From Cudoniella acicularis (lineage: Eukaryota; Ascomycota; Leotiomycetes; Helotiales; Helotiaceae): a DNA stretch of 64,000 nt. Below the pieces are notes generated by a model, which saw only the letters and a list, made by a program, of their open reading frames with translations, made no database searches and was not told the origin of the DNA. The stretch is from assembly GCA_013054445.1 (NCBI GenBank), contig JAAMPI010000067.1, positions 1 to 64,000 on the forward strand, given 5' to 3'. Every line of letters begins with the position of its first letter. Within the stretch, counting starts at the first letter, position 1. The translations under genes and the position numbers were made by a program. Positions 1-10,019 of the stretch are shown here, piece by piece.

Positions 1-463
1 ACGATCCGGATCTGGGCGGTAGAAAAATAATTATAAATACTGTTTATATCGAATTAGCTTAATTTAAAAAGAATTAGATAGACATATATTATTCTGTTTT
101 CTAATAAATATCTTTAATCAAGAGGGTTCTAGGGGACCGGTGCTTTAAATAATTAATTGTTACCGCCACTGACGCAACCTTTCGCATTGAACGCCAACAT
201 AGCTGTTGGAAATAGCGCTTCAGAGCCCTTGGGACTCACGTGATGCCGCGCTAGCGTTAGCGATTCAGGCATAAATAGTTTGCTCCCTACAGTTAGAATC
301 AATCAAGTCGTCAACTCCGACCAGACATTGCAACAATGGCCGCAGTGCGGGCGATATCACGTGAGGCTCGCGAGGCGGCTCCTTCGGCTGACTGCAAATC
401 CTGAACTAACACTGGTCACTCTGCACCCTGCAACGCTCCGAAGCTTTGCCCTTATCACGATAA
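1..463. other. AT-rich intergenic, upstream of the HeLo/pseudokinase gene
   Basis: The first 170 bases are strongly AT-rich, followed by more balanced sequence leading to the start of the next gene. I see no convincing gene. A short open frame at 280-474 overlaps the true start and does not resemble a protein family. Confidence 0.5.
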
Positions 464-2161
464 ATGGATCCTAGTAGTATTCTGTCCGTTGTTCATCTCT
501 GCTTCCAGTAACCTTAAGAGTCTCCTTAATAGTGAATTTGATGCTAATGAGGCTGTGTTAGATATGGCGGCCTCCTTATCGAAACATGCCAACATTTTCG
601 GAAGGCAGAAGCAGAGCTCAAAGAGCTCGTGATAAGAGTGGAAGGATCATGGTTGCGAATCAAACAGCAACTGCGCTTCATTGAGCGAATTGCGCTCACC
701 TTAGATGATGAGCATCGATGTGTTCAAGATGAAATCCTAGGGCTTCTTGCGATGAAGCTATCTCTAGCACAAACCAGTGTTGATAAAGTTGTCAAGAAGA
801 CCGAGGGGAAGCAGTCCAGACTGTCGTCCGTGATCCGGGGCGGGAAATATGTGATGCAACGGGTTGCACTAAATACGGTGATATCGGATCTGGAAGAATG
901 GCAGTGTCGCTTTGACCCGTCTTGGTTCCTGATTATGCTCATCGCAAACCCAGTCATTGATCAGCATCTAGCAGATCAGAAAGCAGAGCAAGAGCAGTCG
1001 GGCAACAGAAGCATAGGGGTAGGGACAGGGTGAACGGCAAGCTCAAACTTGTTAGCGAGAGATGGATACCAGTCACCCATCACCCTCGCAACGAGTTTGC
1101 GTGACGCACTTCGCGCTGAGCCGCGCCAACACATCTCCATCTTTTTGCCTATGCTCGAGATGCATGGACCAGGTATTCCATATTCCAATGCGAAGACCGC
1201 TCAGATAGGAGGTCACTGGTTCATTATTGAGCGATATACTTGCCAAACTGGTCGAAGCCTCACTGCGCAGAACAACGACGTTCGGACATTAGCTCGAAAG
1301 CTAGCTATTGTCGACCCACGGACGTTCGGACTACTGAACTGCAAAGGTGTCGTAAGAGTGCTCGACCAACAGCGATCGCAGATCCAGAGTTTCGATTTCG
1401 TTTTTCGCGTGCCTGAGTCGATGGAAATAACTCAGAGTCTTCGTCAAAACCTACTGAGTGGAGAAATGCACTACTCCCTCTCTAGGCGGATACTGATGGC
1501 AAAAGAGCTTGCCAAGTCAGTAAGCTACGTGCACAACTTGAATTTTGTGCACAAGCATATCTGTCCTGAGACTATTCTACTCCTCCAGGACCTTAGATCA
1601 AGGTTCTCTACCTTCCTCGTTGGATTTGATAACTTTAGGGCGGCTGATGGAGGCACAAACTTTGCAGGGGATACAACATGGGAGCGGAATTTATATCGAC
1701 ATCCATCCCGACAAGGGGAATTCCCTGAGGAAGAATACAAAATGCAACATGATGTGTACAGCCTTGGGGTTTGTCTGCTCGAGATTGGACTTTGAGAGTC
1801 CTTTGTGTCGTACTCATCCGACCCCAAGCCTAGACCTGAATACGGCGATGCTTACCAGAAATTTTCGAAGTGGCTCGACAGCACAGGAGCTATCGAATCG
1901 CCTCAAATGGTCAATAGCCCTAAGTATCAAAGCATTATCGCCCGCAAACTCAAGGAGTACTTCGTTCATCTCGCAAAGACATCACTGCCTATCTCCATAG
2001 GAGACAAGTATTCCAGTATAGTGGTGACGTGTCTGACTTGTTTAGACAAGGATAATGAGGACTTCGGCGACGAGGACGAAATGTTAGACGATGGAGGAAT
2101 TCTTGTGGCAGTCAGATTTATGGAGACGATTCTGCTGAAATTGGATGAGATCAATGTCTAG
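464..2161 (+). pseudogene. HeLo-type N-terminal domain plus kinase-like domain protein, broken by two in-frame TGA codons
   Basis: The family is the fungal 'prion-inhibition and propagation' type: an N-terminal helical HeLo-like domain followed by a degenerate protein-kinase fold, associated with heterokaryon incompatibility and regulated cell death. The ATG at 464 opens exon 1 (464-507). A 54-base intron (508-561) has GT, a branch-like TGCTAAT and TTAG. Exon 2 keeps one frame to the TAG at 2161. Family landmarks include EAELKELVIRVEGSW, LARKLAIVDPRTFGLL, FVHKHICPETILL (catalytic-loop position without the usual HRD), DVYSLGVCLLEIGL and CLTCLDKDNEDFGDE near the end. TGA codons lie at 1031-1033 and 1793-1795. 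The second sits where relatives have Trp in LLEIGL-W, so it is probably TGG to TGA. Neither stop can be removed by an intron of plausible length. Pseudogene is likely; stop readthrough or sequencing error are alternatives. Confidence 0.82.
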
Positions 2162-2557
2162 CCTAGGATGTCTATTTCTTTTGTTAGTATCATGTTTAAA
2201 CGCCAGCTAAACTAGCTACTTCCCTCTAAGGAACTTTGGGAGGCTTTGCACTAATTTTCTGGGTATTATCCCCTCGATATCGAGTGGACTATTTGTGTAG
2301 GCAAATACAGAGATGACGGGGTAAAATTCGTGGCGATGTTTGTAGGCGCACAAGCCACGGCGAAACTAAAATTATTCCCACTTCACAGTCATGTGTGCAT
2401 GTCTTTTATTTCGGGTTCGCGGGAAAAAGTTCCTGAAAACCAAAGTGCGGGGCAGAGGCGAACCGAGAAGAATCCTCAGGCGGTGAGAAGCGGCACTCAA
2501 GCTTAATATCCGATTTCATTGTAACATGATACAGATTTAAATAAGGAAAAAGCTTTC
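2162..2557. other. Intergenic, 3' of the HeLo/pseudokinase gene and upstream of 5S rRNA
   Basis: Nothing coding is visible. The last 40 bases before the 5S gene are AT-rich, as is common upstream of RNA polymerase III genes. Confidence 0.4.
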
Positions 2558-2675
2558 ACATACGACCATAGACTGAGGAGAACTGGGCATCCCGTCCGCT
2601 CTGCCATACATAAGCCTCAGATCGGCAGATTAGTAGTTGGGTGGGTGACCACCAGCGAATACCTGCTGTTGTATG
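2558..2675 (+). rRNA. 5S ribosomal RNA gene (free-standing)
   Basis: The 118-base sequence begins ACATACGACCATAG and ends CTGCTGTTGTATGT, so the 5' and 3' ends pair as helix I of fungal 5S rRNA. The internal control region contains the diagnostic GTAGTTGGGTGGGTGACCAC and CAGCGAAT blocks, and ATCCCGTCCGCTCTGCC is present in loop B/helix III. Helix II can form between ACTGAGG and CCTCAG. A run of seven T follows immediately. Dispersed single 5S genes are the rule in Pezizomycotina. The conserved internal promoter and paired stems argue for a functional gene rather than a 5S pseudogene. Confidence 0.94.
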
Positions 2676-2682
2676 TTTTTTT
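2676..2682 (+). terminator. RNA polymerase III T-run terminator of 5S rRNA
   Basis: Seven consecutive T on the sense strand directly follow the last base of 5S helix I, then further T-rich sequence. This is the standard polymerase III stop signal. Confidence 0.85.
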
Positions 2683-4065
2683 ATTTTATTACCGTTTTTT
2701 ACTATTCGCCCCGACAAGTATATGTAATCCTTTCTAGTTTCTTAGAAGGTTGCTCACTACTAAATACCCTTTGAAAATACAGTTATCCTTCAGTGTATAG
2801 CTTGTCAGTATCCCGAGAACTTTTTGAAGTGTTAGTAGAGTGAAGAAGGGGCTTACGCTTGTCAGTAAACTTCGGCGCATGACCACTGAATTTAACGTGC
2901 TTATACCCTGTAGGTATAGGTACACCGCACTTGAATCTATTAGCATGCGCAATACTAAGTACAAAATAAATAATTAGAATCCATGCCTCTACCAGTTTTC
3001 GTAACACAAGAAGCCCTTTTTCTAAGGCATATCATGGGAGAGGGGGAAAGACTCAATTGCTGCACCCTTTTCAGCGGGTACTCACTAATTTACAGCGCAT
3101 CGCTCGCTGAATTTTAGCGAGTGTGCCCTGAACTACAGTGGGCCTCAGCGCTACAAGAAATTATTACTTAATTTGATATTGTACTCATTACATCACTTGT
3201 TACTACTCCTTAATTACTCATCCAATTGTGCAGGTCAGTGAACTCTTTATTCAAGGTGCGATTTATTATGCAATCTTATTTACAAAATGTTATCATAAAG
3301 TCGCGATGCGGAAGTTATAGGCCATTATCGCTAATTTTCAGAAAGCGATACACTGTAAGTTAATGATCAGACCCCTGTATTTTAGGGAACATCGACCCGC
3401 TAGGAAACCAAAAAACTATAAGTCCTATATTTTGTAAAACCATTTAAGAAAAAGTATACTTGCTTTCTATGACTCGCGATTTCGTAAATCCTATAATATA
3501 ATTTTTCCTGGTTACTTTATAATTTTGAAGTGATTGCGACGAAGACTTTGGTTTTCAGAAGCCTAAAGGTGGGGTCGCGAACCCTGAAAATCGCTAAACA
3601 TGCCCTATGAAACACAGACTTTTGACCTCAAACTCGTAAGCTAGAAAATTTGTTTTCGTAATTTAATATTATAGTGCTTGTACCATATATCAGTTTTATA
3701 ATATATTGTTGTACGGAAAATTCGGACTTGTGAGTGGAGAGCGGGCCTAAAAGACGATTTTAGATCATGTGCTTATTAGCTTAACGAGTAAGGGCTTAGG
3801 ATTCTAGAAAGTTGTAAATTGTAATAATAGATAGTTATAAATCCTATAGAACTTTTGAAGGCAAAGAATTTTACTAAATGTTTTATAAACAAAGCATAAA
3901 GCACACACCGTCATGCATTGGAGGAACAATGCACTGAATTTTCGTCAGTGTGAAAGCTTCAAAGGCTCGCAAATTATAAACGAGGGGTATGGATTTCACA
4001 AAAGCTGATTCTGTAGATCAAGTAATACAATCAATTCGATACTCCTTTCTTACACCCTCAGAAAA
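2683..4065. other. AT-rich gene-free stretch with repeat relic
   Basis: About 1.4 kb of AT-rich sequence without a believable reading frame. It contains an old copy of the foldback MITE at about 3297-3636, listed separately. Several shorter pieces, for example around 3100-3125 with GCTCGCTGAATTTTAGCGAG, are themselves inverted repeats. The base composition suits mutated repeat DNA. Confidence 0.5.
3297..3636. repeat. Older, internally deleted relative of the foldback MITE at 54203-54655
   Basis: The core around 3528-3582 (TTTGGTTTTCAGAAGCCTAA and flanks) aligns with the centre of the 54.2 kb element (TTTGGTTTTCGGAAGCCTAA). The bases before it, including TTCCTGGTTACTTTATAATTTTGAAGTGAT, also align. 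The right end here (CCTATGAAACACAGACTTTTGACC...CTCG followed by TAA) matches the right end there (CCTATAAAGCACAGACTTCTGCACC...CCCG followed by TAA). Most of the right arm is missing, so this copy no longer folds back. The left boundary is approximate. Confidence 0.65.
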
Positions 4066-5002
4066 TCATACTCTAGCTGCCTCGAAGACAAGCCACATTA
4101 TCTTATTTCCTCCCTTCCATTGCTCATGCGCCCGTTTAGAATCCGCTGTTAAGCTCGTAGGATCTTGTAAGCTTGGTTGAACACTCCAATGAGTTCCGGT
4201 CTTCTCTCCAACCTCGATCCACATCTTCTTAAATGTTTCCTCGTTATGTGAAAATGTGACTCCAGACTCATTTGTCCTGTGCGGATACTCCCCCGGATTT
4301 TCTGATCCAACATGTCGTCCTAGCACCATTGTTCCTGGCTTATCCCTCAGTAAGGAAATAAGTCTTACTGCAGCTCTGACCTGCCCTTCCCACCCAAATT
4401 AGTGAAGGAACAAAGCCGCATGGACTACATCTATCTGACTCTTGAGGGCATTCAACGGACTTTTAACATCCTCATCGAAGATATCCCCCGCGAATAACTG
4501 GCCTTCATATTTTTCGCGATCTTTGAAGAGCTCAAACCCGAGAGAGATAAATTCTGGTTTGAGTTCTACTCCAATCAATTGTTTTCCGGGCGCTCCATCG
4601 ACAACGAGCTTTCGCAGATTCTGTCCGAAGCAGCAACCAACATCCAGAAGAGTGATTAGATCGTGTGTGTCTTGGAGGCGGGTCAATATTACAAGATATG
4701 AAGGCATTGTCGATAATGAAAAATCCAAAAATCGCATTTGACCGATGCACGGGAAGGGGTAAATCTTCCATGCTTGATCACGTTGGGGAAGGTATCAGTG
4801 AAATGTCATGGATTGCATGGAGTAAGATGGAGATTGAAAGTAATTCACATACCACATTCAGCACGTGGGCTTGGATTTGTGAAGTGGGTATATTGCTATA
4901 CTGTTCAAAGATTCTACAGACGTCTGCATCCAGCTCCGGCAATTTTGCATCTTCAATGTATCATGGGACACTCTTGGTGTCTTGTCCGGTGGAAGTTGTC
5001 AT
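4066..5002 (-). pseudogene. SAM-dependent methyltransferase of the fungal secondary-metabolism (AusD-like) type, inactivated
   Basis: The protein would be a class I methyltransferase: PFPCIGQMRFLDF, then motif I LLDVGCCFGQNLRKLV, IGVELKPEFI, and a C-terminal MVLGRHVGSENPGEY with NESGVTFSHNEETF and TGTHWSV. These blocks match the family used in fungal meroterpenoid and polyketide clusters. The start is the ATG at 5002-5000; exon 1 runs to 4853, an intron covers 4852-4783, and exon 2 runs to 4066. Three lesions are visible: TGA at codon 14 (4963-4961), intron acceptor AG replaced by AA (4784-4783), and TAA at 4401-4399 just before FGWEGQV. Each is explained by one C:G to T:A change. It is divergent from the broken MFS gene, with 506 bases between them. 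Substrate unknown. Confidence 0.86.
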
Positions 5003-5508
5003 GATAGAACGCACGGATAATTGAAATTCAAACTCGAACAGATCTTCTTGCCGTTGAATTTAGTATCCTACAAGTTTTTGATTTTCTGAAATGGGGCCAT
5101 TGAGCGTCTGTTTTGCGTACGTTATGGTACGTACTCCGATCCGTGTGGCACAGTCGTATGGAATCTAACACCCTGCAACAGCTTGGCTCTGAATCTCGGG
5201 AGCACAATAGCGAGATCTGACGTGCGTCATGCATGCACGGCAGACGGGTAATTACCCAGCTAGTGCTGGACGATGGATGGATCCCGTCTGTTGCTGCCTT
5301 AGCCTGCAGACGCCGCATACTCGCAGTATCCACCACTTCTCGGGGCCCCATCTACAGGGACCCATCAACCCTTGTTTGAATGCGACCTTCACCGGTGCTT
5401 CTACTTGCGGCTTCGGTGCTCCTTTCTGTCAGTGGCGACTTGTGGATGATTCGAATTCCACCAATTTGCAAAAGATGAAAGATACTGAAAACTGGATTTT
5501 CGAACAAA
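5003..5508. promoter_or_regulatory. Shared divergent promoter region of the methyltransferase and MFS relics
   Basis: The 506 bases separate two genes that read away from each other, an arrangement common within fungal biosynthetic clusters. I see no clear binding-site array. Short palindromes such as GTACGTTATGGTACGTAC near 5117-5134 and TGCATGCA near 5230 are present but unassigned. Confidence 0.4.
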
Positions 5509-7456
5509 ATGGATGAAACTTTACACCAGCATGTTCCAACTACGAAGATAGACGTTGGATCTCCAGAGAAAATGTCAAAGGATCCGACAGACGAGCCCTC
5601 CATGCCAACATCTACAGATGGGGAGTCGCGATCACTGGATGGGATGGCCTCATCAGCCTCTAAATCAAACAAAAAGACTGTGATATCTATGGCTGCCCTG
5701 ACATTATGTATGATTCCACGAGCCTTGCGGTACATGAAGTTCTCTGACTTACGCCGTTCTTAGCTAGCCGTATTTCTAGTTGCTCTTGACCAAACAATCA
5801 TTACGACCGCCCTCCCAACCATAGCTACGGATTTCACTGCCTCCGAGTCTGATTATACCTAGGTCGGCTCAGCATATTTGCTTGCTGCTGCAGCATCAAT
5901 TCCATTATGGGGGGAAATCAGCGATATCTTCGGCCGAAAACCCATTCTGCTTTTGGCGAACTTCGCATTTTTCCTAAGCTCATTGATCTGTGGCGTGAAT
6001 ATTAACATACATATGCTACAGGCCTGGAGAGCTATACAGGGAATTGGAGCAGGTGGTATACTTCTTCTTGTGAACGTCTGCATCAGCGACATGTTTAGTG
6101 TGAGGTATTCAACCCTTCCCAATCTGCTACCAACCTCAAAGCTGACTATAGAAAGGGATCACGGTATGTATATCGGATTTATTGCCTTGGCCTTTGCGGT
6201 TGCCAGCAGCATCGGACCTATTCTAGGCGGTATTTTCACACAACTAATTACTTGGAGATGGTGCTTCTACGTCAATCTCCCTCTTGACGGAGCAGCGTTC
6301 TTGGCCATTTTCTTCTTTCTCAATCTCGAAACTCCGAGAACGCCTATCATCGCAGGCCTGAAGACATTGGATTTGTTTGGATCCCTTCTAATTGTGGGAG
6401 GCACGATCGTCTTCCTTTTAGGCCTCGAGTTTGGCGGCGTCATCTTTCCATGGAACAGCGCAACTGTCATATGCTTGATCATATTTGGTCTCATCTTGCT
6501 CAGCCTTTTCTTTGTCTGGGAGTGGAAGTTTGCAAAGTATCCTTTGATACCGATGCAAATTCTGACCAACCGCTCTAATGTTGCCGCGCTTCTCACGAAC
6601 TTCCTACATGGTTTTGTTTTTATATCAGGCTCCTATTTTCTCCCGTTATATTTCCAGGCGGTTCTAGGTGCTTCCCCGATTCTGTCCGGCGTCTACTTCT
6701 CCCATACGCGTTATCGCTATCATTGTTAGCGATGGCAACTGGAATATTTATTCGAAAAACTGGACAATTTTTACCGCCCATTTGGCTTGGCACCAGCTTT
6801 ATGACTTTGGGATCTGGTCTTCTGATCGGTCTTCCAATATATCCGTCTTGGACACGGGTAGTGATTTACCAGATCATTGCTGGAATTGGGGTCAGATGCT
6901 TATTCCAGGCCCCCCTTATCGCCTTGCACTCTCACCTTCCACCTCGAGATATTACGAGTGCCACGGTGGCTTTTGGATTCATGCGCAACTTCTCTACCGC
7001 GGTTTCCGTCGTGGTTGGCAGCGTTATCTTTCAAGACGAGATGACCGGGCATGTTGCGGCTTTAAATTCTACTTTACCGCCTACTCTAGCTAACGCTTTA
7101 AAAGGCGGAACTGTTGGTGCAAGTACCGGAATTGTTGCTCAAATACAAGATCCCTACAAGCCAGTGGTGCTAGAGGCATACAATAGCAGCTGAGAGTTCT
7201 TTGGATATTCTACACAGTTGCGGCATTCATAGCATTTTTGGTCAGTTTGACCATTGCCAAGAAGCATCTTGAGACATCGCACACGATTACCAAGACAGGA
7301 CTGGATGTGCAGGAGAAAGACAGACTTGAGCGAATAATGGAAGATGATGAAAAGCGCAAGGGTAAGGTTCTCGAGAAGATGGAAAGAGCGAGCGAGTCTC
7401 GAGGGGCTCCAGCTGAGTTACTGATAGACGAATATTTGAATAAATTTCACGCATAG
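5509..7456 (+). pseudogene. MFS drug/toxin efflux transporter (DHA14 type), broken
   Basis: Family signatures of a 14-helix drug:proton antiporter are clear: VFLVALDQTIITTALPTIA, then GSAYLLAAAASIPLWGEISD with IFGRKP (loop 2-3), RAIQGIGAGGIL, and ITWRWCFYVNLP. Exons are 5509-5707, 5768-6104 and 6156 onward, with introns of 60 and 51 bases that join in phase. There are three lesions: TAG at 5860-5862 in DYT-stop-VGSAYLL where the family has Trp, a one-base deletion near 6695-6705 (the frame shifts before PYALSLSLLAMATG), and a second near 7185-7192 before LRVLWIFYTVAAF. The C-terminal tail is charged and ends at 7456. It lies beside the methyltransferase relic and was probably the exporter of the same pathway. 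Confidence 0.9.
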
Positions 7457-7640
7457 TGACATAAAACAATTTAATCATAACTTCAGCTCATACAAGACAT
7501 GAGTAGTTTGGGCTTTGAATTTTTGCAATATGCTGTTATATTATGAGAAATTGTCCAGCTTGAAGACCTAAATGATCCAACAGAAACCGCATCCGCTTCC
7601 ACACCGATCCAACGAATGAAGCCCACAACTTCACCACAAA

Positions 7641-8213
7641 TCAGAACACCATCCTTGGCCCTATCTCAACACGGGTCTTGAGTTCAGTCTCAGGTACCCC
7701 AGACTCAAGGCGGCAAATGAGATCCTCAACGTCAAAATCGGTACCGATAGGATTGATTGCAAATTCCTCGCTGGTTAAGAACTTGTCGGCCTCCGCTGGC
7801 GTATCAAAATTGTCAACCTGAGTCTCGATCTCATTGCCATCCGGGTCGGTATAATAAATGCTGGTCGTCACACCATGGTTCACACACCATGAAGGTAGAA
7901 TGCCGTGGGCTTTTCTCTGCTGATATGCGAGCAGAAGGTCTTTAAGTGTTGCAAAGGTGAAAGCAACATGGGCAAGACCTGCGGCGCCTGGGGGCTTTGG
8001 TGTTGTTCCTGGCAGTGCGACAATGCCGATGCGATGATGTTCTTCATCGTATCGAAGAAAGCATAAATAAGGATTCTCGAAAGCTGGTTCTGCGTCGAGG
8101 AAAGTTTTGTAGTAAGCTCTCATGGCGTCGAATTTTTCTGGTGGGGTTTTCAAAACCACATGGGCAAGGCTGACCGGGCGTGCCACGGATGGCAACGCTG
8201 TTTGTGAAGCCAT
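7641..8213 (-). CDS. Glyoxalase/VOC-fold protein (extradiol-dioxygenase-like)
   Basis: The protein is 190 residues if it starts at the ATG at 8213 (MASQTALPSVARPVSL). An upstream in-frame ATG at 8309 adds 32 unconvincing residues. It has the paired beta-alpha-beta-beta-beta pattern of the vicinal oxygen chelate superfamily. Candidate metal ligands are the His in SLAHVVLKT, the His in GLAHVAFTF and the Glu in DPDGNEIETQVDNF. Many fungal relatives are named biphenyl-2,3-diol dioxygenase-like without proof of activity. The frame is undamaged and intronless, unlike the relics on both sides. It is convergent with the MFS relic, 184 bases away. It may be a surviving cluster member or an unrelated gene. 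Confidence 0.88.
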   Translation of the reverse strand: MASQTALPSVARPVSLAHVVLKTPPEKFDAMRAYYKTFLDAEPAFENPYLCFLRYDEEHHRIGIVALPGTTPKPPGAAGLAHVAFTFATLKDLLLAYQQRKAHGILPSWCVNHGVTTSIYYTDPDGNEIETQVDNFDTPAEADKFLTSEEFAINPIGTDFDVEDLICRLESGVPETELKTRVEIGPRMVF

Positions 8214-9835
8214 AAAGTGAAGCCGGTGGAAATTGAGTAGCTGTGTTGGTACTGGATTGTGGGTTGTGGGTTGTGTACAGTAGAGGAGAGACTCAGAGTT
8301 AGAATTCATCGGCTTCCATTATTTGAACCTTCATCTGCCGACTGCGCGACACCCACCTTCGCAACCGATTTCCCTGTCAATGGAGTTATTATTAGACTTA
8401 CCGGTAAGTCGACGAGTACCATACCTAATTCGCATACAACCAGGTCAGCTTTTGAATGCAAGGCTTGGGCCCAAGCTTACGTGCAGCTTCTCGTATAGGC
8501 TTGGCGCAAGCATATCCATTCCATTAAAGGCTCTTGTTGCGGTCTCTGTTAGAAGTGGCGCGATGATCTCACTAGCCCGGCTTTAATAAATTTAAAACAG
8601 CCGAGGTCAAAAATGTGCCTTGCCTTAGGATCTCGCTGTTAAAGTTTTTATCTCCGTGATCTCAGTTTTTGTGCGGGGTCAACACAGGTTATCAGTTGGC
8701 CACACTACTCCGAAGAGCGCCGTGGCGAAGGATGAGAAAGCTGCAAATCAACGGGAAAAGCCACGATTTCTCTGATCCAACACTCATTTCATCTCGTGGG
8801 CTGACATCCCCACACATCGAGGTTTTAGCGAGTGATGTGACCATTGAAGAGTCTGGAAACAGGGCCCCTGAAACGACAAGCGAGATCAGGGAGATAAAAA
8901 CCTTAACGGAGAGATCTTATGGTACGTGCGTATTTATCCCGCAGATTTACGCGTCTCCGGGATCGAAACTTTTACTTCAAACTCGATTTTCAAAATCAAA
9001 GCTAAGAAAGAGAATTCAAGTTAAAGGCTGCCGAAATTTAGCGATGCTTCAGTACTCTTACTTTTCTACTTGGTATTATGTCTTGAAATCTCTGGATTGG
9101 CATAGATGTAATTATTCCTGGTTCAGTACTCCGTAACCCTCACATTGCATGGTCCTGTTCGGTGTGTGCGACCAGCGGTTGTTCCGAGGCTACCTCTGAA
9201 GCTACATGTAAGGTTATTCCCACCCGAGCCTACGGTTACCCTGTGCCAGTATATCTCGCCTCTTCCTTTGCTGCAGAAGTTCGTCACTTTTCGTACAAGC
9301 CAGCAAATCAGCGATTCCAGCATCGAGTACTCCGGATGTAGACGAAGTGAGATATTCAACAGCCTCGTTTTTTGAAGTTTTTATTGACAGGACGGGAGAT
9401 AAAAGGGCCAGAACCGCGAGACGTTTGGGACGCATATATATGCACATGCAAGGAGTCGCCAGCTTGTTAGAACAGTAATATTTTCCTCTCGTTCCGATAC
9501 ACTTCCACGCAGGCCAGATCAAAAGACGCCTCCGGCACGGCGGCACCGTGCCACATACTTGGTACGTACACCTTCCTTCCTAGAGACAAGCCTTGCCAAG
9601 ATCAACCGATCTGGCCAAGCGATGAGGCGAAAAGCTTGTTTGCATCACCACTCAAACTTTTGTAGTCTCACCCAATAGGTAACACCACTCTTCACGAGCA
9701 AGTTCTGTACAGTAAAAACTCGTGATATCCTGAAACTGCAGGCATGAGCGAAGACAGCTTGGAATATCGTATACCGTAAACGTAGGTGGTATTTGTGGGC
9801 TCTTATCCACGTATGAGTCCATACGAGGGCACCTT
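8214..9835. other. Intergenic stretch without recognised gene
   Basis: About 1.6 kb. Open frames here (for example 8669-9136) show no family resemblance and have atypical composition. I could not identify a decayed gene either. It includes the promoter of the VOC gene and the upstream region of the NRPS-like relic. Confidence 0.45.
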
Positions 9836-9979
9836 CTAGCTCCTTTTACCATGACTGTCAAGAAGGAGCACGGACAAGTATCTGTACTTTCTTTCCACAA
9901 GCTAAATCTAGCTCCGTTTACCATGACTATCAAGAGGAGCACGGATAAGTTTCTGTACTTTCTTTCCACAAGCCAATTG
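9836..9979 (+). repeat. 72-base tandem duplication upstream of the NRPS-like relic
   Basis: Two adjacent imperfect copies start at 9836 and 9908. Each begins CTAGCTCC(T/G)TTTACCATGA and runs through GAGCACGGA(C/T)AAGT to CTGTACTTTCTTTCCACAAG. The unit is 72 bases. The second copy ends about 40 bases before the ATG at 10020, so the duplication lies in the promoter or 5' leader. Confidence 0.85.
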
Positions 9980-10019
9980 AGTCCACGATCGAGAAACTCG
10001 CCAATCTAGATCTTCAAAT

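Noticed and set aside
280..474. Short open frame before the HeLo/pseudokinase gene
   Set aside because: It overlaps the real start at 464 in another frame and shows no family resemblance.
1031..1795. A-to-I RNA editing as a rescue of the HeLo/pseudokinase stops
   Set aside because: Both stops are TGA; known fungal editing favours the A of UAG preceded by U. Editing UGA at its last base would be atypical.
8669..9136. Open frame of 155 codons
   Set aside because: No recognisable domain, irregular composition and no plausible exon partners.
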